Part shown: positions 55,152 through 63,353 of the stretch, piece after piece | Layout: the number at the start of each line of letters is the position of its first letter | How positions within the stretch are numbered: position 1 is the stretch's first letter | Source: CAVSUZ01 sp963791885 | GTDB lineage: Bacteria; Pseudomonadota; Alphaproteobacteria; Acetobacterales; Acetobacteraceae | Direction: 5' to 3' | Length of the DNA stretch: 64,000 nucleotides | Assembly: GCA_963791885.1 (NCBI GenBank) | Contig: CAWBUL010000006.1 | Location: forward strand, 62,001 to 126,000 | The notes under the pieces: generated by a model | Told to the model about the DNA's origin: nothing | The model's database searches: none | Seen by the model: the letters and a program-made list of their open reading frames with translations, nothing else | Translations under genes and position numbers: made by a program

Positions 55152-55350
55152 CGGCCGCGAACAGCTCGGCGATCAGCAGTTGCGGACTTGGCGAAATCAC
55201 CTCGACTTCGGGGGTCGACCAAAGGCCTCCGCTGTACAACTCGACCGCCGCCGCTCCAGATAAGACGGGGTCGGAGGCACCGACGGGCAGGCGTTCACCA
55301 GCCTCCGCAACCGCGCGTAACGCCTCCACGAAATTCGCCCGCCACACCAT
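55152..55350 (-). pseudogene. Nucleotidyltransferase-like protein, 5' part of a gene split by inversion
   Basis: From the ATG at 55350: MVWRANFVEALRAVAEAGER, then PVLSGAAAVELYSGGLWSTP, EVEVISPSPQLLIAELFAA. It stops at the IS end at 55151. The frame joins 7464 exactly across one copy of gccg (AELFAA then GFRWSEG), giving an uninterrupted ~280-aa protein ending at 8108. SGxAAVELYSGG is a nucleotidyltransferase-type core. Confidence 0.8.
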
Positions 55351-55794
55351 CCACTCGCCGTCACGTCGTTCTGCTGAGTGAGTCTACACACAGGGCGAAT
55401 CGGAAGTGAATCCCTTTTCTGCAATGTCAAGCAGAAAGTTTGGTTAGCTCAACGTCTGAGCAGAGGCCGAATGGCGTCCAGGGGCCGATGGTAACCCGAC
55501 CGTCCATCAAAACTGGCCGCCGGCAAGCCCTGCCAATCTCCCACCAGCGTCACCGTCCGAAACGCGTGTTGAGTGAAGGCACGATGTTTGCGATCCGCGC
55601 ACAGCCCACTTCCCTCGAGTAGATCAATTCCTGGAGCGATCAACTCTGAATGAAGGGGAGAAAATCAGACTGTCGGGCCTCGGCGGAGTTGACGATCCTT
55701 GCGTACAATGCGGGCGTATCACCGACCTCTTGTCACATCCTGCTGGCCTGCATGAGCACGAAGCCAGCACTATCCGAGGCCGAAGGAAACCGAT
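55351..55794. other. Stretch without a recognised gene
   Basis: A TTGACA at about 55422 (minus direction) could belong to a promoter for the split nucleotidyltransferase-like gene. A minus frame ending DWQGLPAASFDGRSGYHRPL is open but unrecognised. Confidence 0.25.
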
Positions 55795-56103
55795 ATGGCG
55801 CCTCTCGTACCAACTGGTGGAAGAATGGATTCCGGTGCGGGCAAAGGCAGGAGGCTCGGCGAGAGAACCGGGGAAACACCAGAGGACTTGTGCGTACTGT
55901 TCGGCGCCAATCTTCGGCAAGCGCGTCTGAGGGCTGGGTTGACCCAAGCCCAAGTGGCGAAGCTCACCGGGATGCAGGCGCACTACGTCTCCACCATTGA
56001 GAACGGTCTGCAGAATCCCACTCTCAGCACGATGGTCAGGGTGGCCCATGCGGTCGGAACTGACCCACGCACTTTGTTGAAACGTCCCTCAAGGCCGATC
56101 TAA
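55795..56103 (+). CDS. XRE-family regulator
   Basis: The ATG at 55795 follows GAAGGAAACC, a fair ribosome site. The HTH is FGANLRQARLRAGLTQAQVA, then KLTGMQAHYVSTIENGLQNP and LSTMVRVAHAVGTDPRTLL. Complete at 102 aa. Confidence 0.88.
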   Translation: MAPLVPTGGRMDSGAGKGRRLGERTGETPEDLCVLFGANLRQARLRAGLTQAQVAKLTGMQAHYVSTIENGLQNPTLSTMVRVAHAVGTDPRTLLKRPSRPI

Positions 56104-56454
56104 AATCGCCGCCTCGCCGTTAAACATACGTCAAAACTCGTACCGGCGCTGGACGAAGACATGCATCGCATTGCCCCTTCCTCAGCGAAGGCGTTCGAAG
56201 GCGGTGATTAGGGCCGGCGTGATCCGCTCGATGACGTGGGATTACGTCGCTGCACATCTCCTCGCGCCGGGTGGAGTGGCGCGCTGCCAAGCTGCTGTCA
56301 TCTCAGGGTAGCGTTGGTTTCTGTCATTGCCGCCTCCGGCCTAAGCGCCCCCTCGTGGGATCGTGTTGCGAATCGGTACCAACCGTCCTAGCGTTAATCT
56401 ACCGTTATCGCCTGAAGCTTTTGTTCGCGCCATTTCGAGGAGCGTCGATTAACG
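56104..56454. other. Gene-free stretch before the second XRE gene
   Basis: No supported gene. A GAGGAG ribosome site near 56440 belongs to the following gene. Confidence 0.3.
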
Positions 56455-56730
56455 ATGTCCGTCAAACGGACAACTGGCCCACGTCGAGCCACCAAATCTG
56501 AGGCACCGGAGGTGCAACGGGAGTTTGGTCAACGGCTCAAGGAAGCCAGGATCGCCGCTGATCTGACGCTTGCGGAGCTGGCCGAGCGAATGGGGACGCA
56601 GCGCTCCTACATCAGTGAGATCGAGCACGGCCATCGCAATGCTACCATCGAGACGATGAGCAAGCTTGCAGCGGCAATCGGGCTCGAGCTCAATATCCTA
56701 CTCTCGCCAACCCGCAAAAAGAAACGATAG
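56455..56730 (+). CDS. XRE-family regulator, second
   Basis: The HTH is FGQRLKEARIAADLTLAELA, then ERMGTQRSYISEIEHGHRNA and MSKLAAAIGLELNILL. A basic arm lies at both ends. It stands directly upstream of the conjugation genes and may control them. Confidence 0.88.
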   Translation: MSVKRTTGPRRATKSEAPEVQREFGQRLKEARIAADLTLAELAERMGTQRSYISEIEHGHRNATIETMSKLAAAIGLELNILLSPTRKKKR

Positions 56731-56854
56731 CGAAAGTTCACCGAAGGTACTTTCACGATGGACTTTGTGTTCACTCTCAAGTGAACACAAGACGGCTTGC
56801 TCCAGTCGACGCTCGCAGGCGAGTCTCTGCTGATTGGAGGTTGATGCCATCTCG

Positions 56855-57841
56855 ATGAATGATCTGGCGAAGAGTTTGTCAGCCCGAGAAGAGACGAGTC
56901 GCCGAGTGGCGGAGACGATGCGACGACAGTTGGGTCGGTTCTGTCAAACGCTGGGCGAGCACGATCTGATCGAGCTGATGCTGAACCCCGATGGCAACGT
57001 GTGGGCTGATCACCTCGGACGTGGAATGTCCATGGTCGGTACAATGGGTGCCACGACTGCAGAATCATTTATCGCGACCGTCGCCAGCACGCTGCGCGGT
57101 ACCATCACGCGGGATAATCCACTCCTGGAATGCGAGCTGCCGCTCGAAGCACCGTTCGACGGGTCGCGATTTGAAGCCATGATTCCCCCCGTGGTCTCAG
57201 CGCCAATCTTCACCATCAGGCGCAAGGCGTCCGCCGTGTTCACGCTGCGCGATTACGAAGAAGCCGGCATTCTGAGCGCGTGTCAGCGCACAGTGATCGA
57301 GGCCGCCGTCCGGACGCGCCGAAACATTCTGGTGGTCGGTGGGACCGGTTCGGGCAAGACAACGCTCGTGAACGCCATCCTGGCGGAAATCGCCGATGCC
57401 ACGCCGATGCACCGCCTCGTCATCATTGAGGACACCGCCGAGTTGCAATGCGCCGCAGAAAACGCGGTTCTGCTGCGAGCCACCGACGCGGTGACGATGA
57501 ATAGGCTCTTAAAAGCGACCATGCGCCTGCGGCCGGACCGGATCATCGTGGGCGAGGTGCGGGGAGGCGAGGCGCTGACGCTCCTGAAAGCGTGGAACAC
57601 GGGCCATCCCGGCGGAGTGTCCACGGTCCACGCCAACAGTGCCCGGGCTGGGCTGATTCGTCTCGAGCAGCTCATCGCGGAAGCGAGTCAAACTCCGATA
57701 CGCGACCTGATCGCAGACGCCGTGGATCTGCTCGTGTTCATCGAGAAGACCGACGCCGCTCCCGGGCGCCGGGTCACTGAAATCGTCGCCGTCTCAGGGG
57801 GATTAGACGGCAATTACCAGCTCGGAGAACCGGATGCGTAA
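56855..57841 (+). CDS. trbB: Conjugal transfer ATPase TrbB (VirB11 family)
   Basis: I chose the ATG at 56855. Walker A is ILVVGGTGSGKTTLVNAILA, the Asp box RLVIIEDTAELQC, Walker B-type MRLRPDRIIVGEVRGGEALT, and the His box WNTGHPGGVSTVHANSARAG. VirB11-type hexamers power pilus assembly and substrate transfer in type IV secretion at the inner membrane. The protein looks complete (about 328 aa). The next gene, trbC, starts inside its stop region (ATGCGTAA). Confidence 0.93.
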   Translation: MNDLAKSLSAREETSRRVAETMRRQLGRFCQTLGEHDLIELMLNPDGNVWADHLGRGMSMVGTMGATTAESFIATVASTLRGTITRDNPLLECELPLEAPFDGSRFEAMIPPVVSAPIFTIRRKASAVFTLRDYEEAGILSACQRTVIEAAVRTRRNILVVGGTGSGKTTLVNAILAEIADATPMHRLVIIEDTAELQCAAENAVLLRATDAVTMNRLLKATMRLRPDRIIVGEVRGGEALTLLKAWNTGHPGGVSTVHANSARAGLIRLEQLIAEASQTPIRDLIADAVDLLVFIEKTDAAPGRRVTEIVAVSGGLDGNYQLGEPDA

Positions 57842-58085
57842 GAGCCTCGCCCCCATCGCCTCTATCGGAGCCGTCTTCATCCCGAGGCTCGCGCTCGCTT
57901 CAAGCACGGGCGGCACCCTCCCCTGGGACACACCCCTGCAAACCCTCAAGAACGACATCACCGGGCCGGTGGCCTTCACCATCGCACTTCTCGCGATGGT
58001 CGCCGCGGGGGCGATTCTCATTCACCGGGGTGAGCTCGACGATTTTGTGCGGCGGCTGTTGCTGGTCACGATGGTGGCCGCCTTA
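57834..58085 (+). pseudogene. trbC: TrbC (VirB2-type pilin), 3' end replaced
   Basis: MRKSLAPIASIGAVFIPRLA is a signal-type start, then LQTLKNDITGPVAFTIALLA and MVAAGAILIHRGELDDFVRR with LLLVTMVAA. These are the two membrane spans of the pilin. After VAAL the sequence changes to an IstB tail, so the last residues and the rest of the trb operon are lost. Confidence 0.85.
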
Positions 58086-58365
58086 CGAACGGGCCTCTGT
58101 GGTCATCACCACGAATCTGAGCTTCAGCGAATGGGCGGACGTGTTCGGCGACGCCAAGATGACGACCGCCATGCTCGACCGCCTCACCCACCACTGCCAC
58201 ATCGTGGAAACCGGCAATGACAGCTTCCGCTTCAAAGCCAGCTCGGCCGCCACCAAGGGCCGAAAGGAAAAGGCCAAGAACTTGACCCCGCTATAACTCG
58301 CAAACCATAAATTCACCCGGGTCAGTTCTCGGTGGAAAACCCGGGTCAGTTCTCAGCGAAAATCA
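58086..58365 (+). mobile_element. IS21-family remnant: IstB C-terminus and right end
   Basis: The frame reads VVITTNLSFSEWADVFGDAK, then MTTAMLDRLTHHCHIVETGN, the end of the IstB helper ATPase (sensor 1 VITTNLSF). After the stop, GGGTCAGTTCTCGGTGGAAA and GGGTCAGTTCTCAGCGAAAA are the repeated terminal sequences of IS21-type elements. The transposition interrupted trbC. Confidence 0.88.
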
Positions 58366-58369
58366 ACAG

Positions 58370-58440
58370 GGAAATGTCTGCCACGGATATAGGGGCATTA
58401 TGTTACGATATTACAATCACTTAGGACCGAATGTAACTGA
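58370..58440 (-). repeat. Conserved block behind an integrase 3' end, copy 1
   Basis: GTCTGCC, then TATGTTACGATATTACAATC, is shared with 59763-59830 (TATGTTACGGTATTACAATC). In both places it lies 50-110 bp behind the stop of an integrase-like frame, suggesting an element terminus or attachment-like site. Confidence 0.6.
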
Positions 58441-58484
58441 CATTTTTAAGCAAGATGTCTGTGGGAAACTGAGGGTTGTCACGG

Positions 58485-58838
58485 TCACCCGCCGTTCTCC
58501 GCCAGCTCGCAGAACTTCCGCGACGCGCGGATCTGGAGGCCATATCGTCGTGTCGTTCGATGACGTGTGCGGCGGTGCCCAGCAGCGCGGCCGCCATCCC
58601 CGGATGGGTGGGATCGGTGAGAACCCCTTTGGTGATCAGGGCATGGGACCCGATCGGGACAAGGCGAAGCTGACCGGGCCTTGCTCCGCCGCTCGAGCTT
58701 CGCCTGGATGCCCTCGCAACTCAGCGGTGCCCCGCCCTGTGCAATCCAGAGGGCCTCATGGCTTGGCCACGCAGGAGTGTGGAAGGGTACCCCCTCCAGT
58801 AAAGGGCGCAGGGGTCCCAGGAACACTTTCGGCAGCAT
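58485..58838 (-). pseudogene. Tyrosine recombinase, C-terminal part, frameshifted
   Basis: In shifting frames the minus strand reads PFHTPAWPSHEALWIAQGGA, PLSCEGIQAKLERRSKAR, then a PDRV-type segment with RHALITKG, MAAALLGTAAHVIERHDD and the end ASRKFCELAENGG. The pattern (HxxRHA...LLGH...IxERHYN) is the catalytic C-terminus of phage-type integrases. The active-site Tyr position reads HDD, so it appears dead. Confidence 0.65.
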
Positions 58839-58910
58839 GTGTAAAATCTTCTAGCCGAGGCGACACGCACCGTTGCGGACCAACTGCCGCAACAACGCGG
58901 AGCAATCAGC

Positions 58911-59174
58911 ATGAACGCCCCTACGGCCGCGGCAGCCACGCCCGAAACTGTCTTCCTCACAATCAGCGAGGTCGCTGCGCTCCTCGACGTGTCCGAAAAA
59001 ACGGTCCGGCGCCGGGTGAAGGCCGCCGTGATTCGGAAGGCGCCACTCGAAGGGCGCGCCGTTCGCATCCCTTCGTCCGAAATCGCCCGCCTATCCGGAA
59101 TCGACCCCAACCGTGATCGGGGTAAGTCAAATAATATCAGCGATTTTGGTCAGTGTAGTGAAAGCATACCGTAG
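58911..59174 (+). CDS. Excisionase-type HTH protein
   Basis: MNAPTAAAATPETVFLTISE, then VAALLDVSEKTVRRRVKAAV and LEGRAVRIPSSEIARLSG, is a MerR/HTH_17-like winged fold used by excisionases. It lies between two integrase remnants and points away from the first. Confidence 0.75.
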   Translation: MNAPTAAAATPETVFLTISEVAALLDVSEKTVRRRVKAAVIRKAPLEGRAVRIPSSEIARLSGIDPNRDRGKSNNISDFGQCSESIP

Positions 59175-59243
59175 TCAATCGCGGGAATTCCAATAGCTGG
59201 TTTCTAAGCCTACGATGCTGCTCACGTGATCCACGCGTTCCTG

Positions 59244-59651
59244 TCAGCGCCTAGAACGAGTCACCGCGACGTCGGCAAAAACAAAAGCCCCCGCCAGGGT
59301 ATGGCGGGGGCTTTTGTTAGTCGGTGGGTTGGGCCAGAGGCCAAGCGCGGCGCGGAACGCGTCGCTCGCGGTTCTGGCCCGCGTGCGCAGGGTCTCGTAG
59401 GAGTCCCTCAGCAGCTCGTTCGAGGCCGACCATCGCAGGAGGATCTGATCCCGGTCGGTTCCCTCGTCGATGCTTCGGCGAACCGACAGCACGAGATCGA
59501 CCATCTGGCGCATCGATTCGACGGTGACATCGAGGCGGTCCATCGCCTCGCAAACCGCGAGATCGCGTCGCGTCTGCTCTGGAATGCTAGCCTCCATGAA
59601 CTGGGCACGAACTTCCCTGGACTCGAAGGTGAGTGGTTCAGGCATGCTCAT
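59244..59651 (-). CDS. Hypothetical helical protein whose end runs into a terminator
   Basis: From MSMPEPLTFESREVRAQFME the protein is helical: RRDLAVCEAMDRLDVTVESM, RQMVDLVLSVRRSIDEGTDR, SNELLRDSYETLRTRARTAS and AFRAALGLWPNP. The last ~20 codons are the arms of a strong hairpin (59287-59318). In the neighbouring frame a stop (AQPTD*) lies just before the hairpin, so a one-base indel may have removed the natural stop. No family is recognised. Confidence 0.5.
   Translation of the reverse strand: MSMPEPLTFESREVRAQFMEASIPEQTRRDLAVCEAMDRLDVTVESMRQMVDLVLSVRRSIDEGTDRDQILLRWSASNELLRDSYETLRTRARTASDAFRAALGLWPNPPTNKSPRHTLAGAFVFADVAVTRSRR
59280..59320 (-). terminator. Strong hairpin terminator
   Basis: AAAAGCCCCCGCCA and TGGCGGGGGCTTTT form a 14-bp stem with a GGGTA loop and T-runs on both strands, so it can act in both directions. 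Confidence 0.85.
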
Positions 59652-59762
59652 CTCATTGCGTAGCCCGCCTGGGCCCACAAGGCGGCCTAAGAAGGCCGGT
59701 GGCAGACAATAACACGCGTTCGCACCGGGGAATTCGGCGCGGACGTGGTGGGCTCATGGCAG

Positions 59763-59830
59763 GGGGAAAATGTCTGCCCTGAATATATGGTATATATGTT
59801 ACGGTATTACAATCACATAGTATCAAATGC
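59763..59830 (-). repeat. Conserved block behind an integrase 3' end, copy 2
   Basis: GTCTGCC, then TATGTTACGGTATTACAATC, matches 58370-58440. See that entry. Confidence 0.6.
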
Positions 59831-59879
59831 AGCAACATTTTGATGGGCGGAGTCGGTGGAAAACGCGATGGCCCGCCAT

Positions 59880-59968
59880 TCAGCCGCCTTTTTCCACCAG
59901 CTCACAAAACTTCCGCGACGCGTTGATCTGGCCGGCCATGTTGTAATGTTGCTCAATCACCTGCGCGC
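59880..59968 (-). pseudogene. Tyrosine recombinase, C-terminal end
   Basis: The minus strand reads AQVIEQHYNMAGQINASRKF and CELVEKGG before a stop at 59880. EQHYN carries the catalytic Tyr region of phage integrases. Everything before it has been replaced by the HlyD fragment at about 59969. It is a close relative of the end of 58485-58838, here in frame. Confidence 0.7.
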
Positions 59969-60486
59969 AACTCCAGCAGGCGCGCTACTACCTCGATAAC
60001 ACCACAATGGTGGCCCCGGCAGATGGCCGCATCGTCAACCTACAGGTGCGCCCCGGAATGGTATCGGGAATCCTCCAAATCGGCGGTATCGCGGCCTTCA
60101 TCATCGACAGCGACCGTTATGTGCTGGCGACATATTACCAGGAAAATTTGAAATATGTGCGCACCGGCCAACCGGCCGAGGTCGCGCTCGATCCCTATCC
60201 GGGTCAGATCTTCAAGGGGACGGTGGAGCAGATCTGGCGGGCGAACGCGGCAGGGCAGTATCTTCCGAGCGATGTGCTGCCGGGGTTCAACGCGACCGAT
60301 CCGCACCAGGCGCTCGGCCAGTTTGCCGTCCAGATCCAACTTGATGACACTGATCCGGAGAAGTTTCCCATCGGCGCGCATGGGGTGGCGGCCATCTACA
60401 CTGGCGGCGGCGGGTTTGCCATACTCCGCAAGATCACCATCCGCGCGCATGCATGGCTCAACTGGCTTTACCCGCTGAATGTTTGA
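59969..60486 (+). pseudogene. HlyD/EmrA-type membrane fusion protein, C-terminal part
   Basis: The open frame enters with LQQARYYLDNTTMVAPADGR, then IVNLQVRPGMVSG and YYQENLKYVRTGQPAEVALD with PYPGQIFKGTVEQIW. This is the lipoyl/beta-barrel part of EmrA-like adaptors, which link inner-membrane pumps to outer-membrane channels. The N-terminus with membrane anchor is lost, so it is not expected to work. Confidence 0.85.
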
Positions 60487-60573
60487 TCTGCCAGACGTGT
60501 GCGGGCGAAACCATACGTCATTGCCAAGTTTGCATAGCATCCGCGATCAGCCGGAGGACATTCTTCCACCGAG

Positions 60574-62919
60574 GTGCTCCCTGAGATCGCGGACTATCCC
60601 GTGCTGAAGATGTCTGGCCCAGGTCATGTAGCCGCTACCACGGTCGGTAGGCCTGAGAACTACCAGGGCTGGACGGTAACTACGTTCGCACTGATAACAT
60701 GGCTGGCATTGCTCGCCATGTTTTGTGGTGGACTATTGCACGCCGAAGAGACTCCAACGTTCATCGGCGGCCAGATTTGCGCCGGGTGTCACGTGCCCGA
60801 GACCGAAAGTTGGAGGGGCTCCCATCATGCGCTTGCGATGCAGGTTGCAACTCCCAACACGGTCCTGGGAGATTTCACTGTCGCGAAGCTGGATCACTTC
60901 GGGGTTCTCTCGACGTTCTACCGTGATGGCAACAAGTTCATGGTTCGCACGGACGGTCCGGACGGCGCGCTGCATGATTACGCCATAGCATACACCTTTG
61001 GTGTCTATCCTTTACAACAATACCTGATAGCCTTTCCCGGTGGCCGTTATCAGGCGCTCGGCATCGCCTGGGATAGTCGTCCGAAGGAACAGGGTGGCCA
61101 ACGCTGGTTCCACCTCTATCCCGATCAGAAACTGCCGGCCGGCGACCGGCTGCATTGGACCGGACGTGACCAGAACTGGAATTACATGTGTGCCGACTGC
61201 CACTCGACCAATCTCCGAAGGAATTTCGATCTCACCACCAATACCTATGCCACCACCTGGACCGACATCGACGTCTCCTGCGAGGCCTGCCACGGTCCCG
61301 GCTCTCGTCATGTCGCCTGGGCGAAAACCCAGGGCGCCGGAGGCGTGGCTGAAGCCGAGCGACAACGGACAGTGGGAGATGAACGCAGAGACGGGCATTG
61401 CCCGGCGCACGGCCCCGCTCGTTTCAGCTGAACTCGACGGGTGCGCCGCGTGCCATTCCAGGCGCAAGGTGATCGCCGCCAACCATCCGCCTGGCACGCC
61501 GTTCCTTGACGCTAATCTGCCAGCCTATCTGGAGCCCGGCCTCTATCACGCGGATGGACAGATCGACGGTGAAGTCTACGAATATGGGTCATTCCTGCAA
61601 AGCCGCATGCACGCGGAGGGGGTGACATGCTCCAACTGTCATGACCCGCATAGCCTGAAGCTGCGCGCCGAGGGTAACGCGCTTTGCGCACAATGCCACA
61701 TGCCGGCGAAATTCGATGTCCCTGCGCATTATCACCATGAACCCGGCAGCGCCGGTGCTCAGTGTGTGAACTGCCACATGCCGACCAAGACCTACATGGT
61801 GGTAGACGCCCGGCGCGATCACAGCATTCGCGTTCCACGGCCCGACCTGTCGGTCGCAAATGACAGCCCGAATGCCTGCACCGCGTGCCACAGCGGGCGC
61901 AGCCCCGCATGGGCAGCGCAGGCAGTCGCACTCTGGTTCCCTCACGGGCGTCAAACGATGGCGCATTACGGCACCGCGCTGCATGCCGGCCGGGCCGGCA
62001 CCGCCGATGCCGAGCAGCAGCTCGATCGCCTGATCCTGGACAGGACGCAGCCTGCCATCGCACGGGCGAGCGCCCTGCTGCTGTTGCCCGGTGTCGCCAC
62101 CCTCGCTTCGGATGCGCCGCTGCAAGCCGCAATCGCGGATCCAGACCCGCTGGTGCGGGCAGCGGCCCCGCGGGCGCCGCATCCCGGACAAGCTTGCAGT
62201 CCATGACGACCTTGCTCCGCGACCCGGTTCGGGCGGTACGCGTCGAAGCCGCACGCGCGCTGGCAGGTGTAGATCCCAAAACTCTGGCGCCGGCGCAGCA
62301 AATGTCTCTTGCCGGCGCAACAATGGAATTGATCGCCTCTGAGCTTGTCGACGCCGAGCGCCCTGAAGCGCATCTCAATTTGGGCCTGCTGGATGTGCGG
62401 CGCCGGGAACCGGCTGCTGCGGAGGCGGAGTACCGCACCGCGCTGCGGCTCGATCCGGGGTTCATTCCCGCGATGGTTAACCTTGCCGATCTGGACCGGA
62501 TGCGCGGGCAGGATCAGCAGGGGATCGATCTGCTGCATACCGCCCTTACGCTAGAGCCGGGTAATGCCGATGTTCACCACGCCCTTGGCCTCCTGCTCGT
62601 AAGGCAGCATGACTATACCGGAGCCCTTGCTGAGCTGCGCCGGGCAAATCAACTGGCACCCGATAACGCGCGCTACGCCTATGTCTATGCCATAGCCTTG
62701 AATTCGACGGGAGCGGTTAAGGAATCGGTCGAACTGTTGGAGCAAACGCACCGACAGCATCCAACCGATGCCGAGGTGTTGGTCGCGCTACTATCGATTG
62801 CCCGGGATCGGGGCGATTTCCCGGCTGCATTGCAATACGCGAAGGAGCTAGCGGTAATATCGCCGGACGATCCGCAGCTGCGCGCATTGATCCACGCACT
62901 TAAATCACGCCAGCCATAG
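60574..62919 (+). pseudogene. Octaheme c-type cytochrome with TPR domain, two frameshifts
   Basis: The N-terminus has a membrane or signal segment (ITWLALLAMFCGGLLHAEET). Eight CxxCH haem sites follow in order: CAGCH, CADCH, CEACH, then after an indel near 61350 CAACH, CSNCH, CAQCH, CVNCH and CTACH. After a second indel near 62170 come a HEAT-like stretch (LLRDPVRAVRVEAARALAGV) and TPRs (AHLNLGLLDVRRREPAAAEA, DVHHALGLLLVRQHDYTGAL). Related multihaem-TPR proteins act in periplasmic electron transfer. Undoing two single-base shifts would give ~780 aa. Confidence 0.85.
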
Positions 62920-62965
62920 CTGGCCAGTACTCGCCTGTACTTCGCTGCCGCATTCCGTTGGTACA

Positions 62966-63100
62966 ATGGCTACGCGCGTCGCACCGGAACTGGCGCTGCC
63001 ACGTGGCCAGGAGATTATCGTCAACCAGGAAGCAGTAAACAGCCTGCTGCTGTTCCGGATCAGCGCGGCATTTATGTTCGGTTTGATATCTGGCGCGTGA
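62966..63100 (+). CDS. Possible small membrane protein or C-terminal fragment (44 aa)
   Basis: MATRVAPELALPRGQEIIVN, then QEAVNSLLLFRISAAFMFGL and ISGA. It has one membrane-like span at the end. It may be the tail of a larger transporter gene. No family is recognised. Confidence 0.3.
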   Translation: MATRVAPELALPRGQEIIVNQEAVNSLLLFRISAAFMFGLISGA

Positions 63101-63353
63101 CATTCCGCGCGCATCCCAGCCTGCACCGGACCCGGCGAAGCCGAGCGCCGAGCCGGCGAAACGGTAGAACGCGGCTAACGGTCCGTGGCGCAGCCCCGCG
63201 ATGCCGGCCTGCGCAACGCGTTGGCCACGACGGTCGACATTTTCACGGACGTTCGCTTGTCGCCGTCTGACACTCCAAACCGGCTGCTCCGGTTTCGGCC
63301 ACGCCAGGACATTTTTGTCCTACAGACGTCCACCGACAGGGTCAACCAGAGGG
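63101..63353. other. Gene-free stretch
   Basis: I see no supported gene here; open frames are short and without motifs. Confidence 0.3.
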
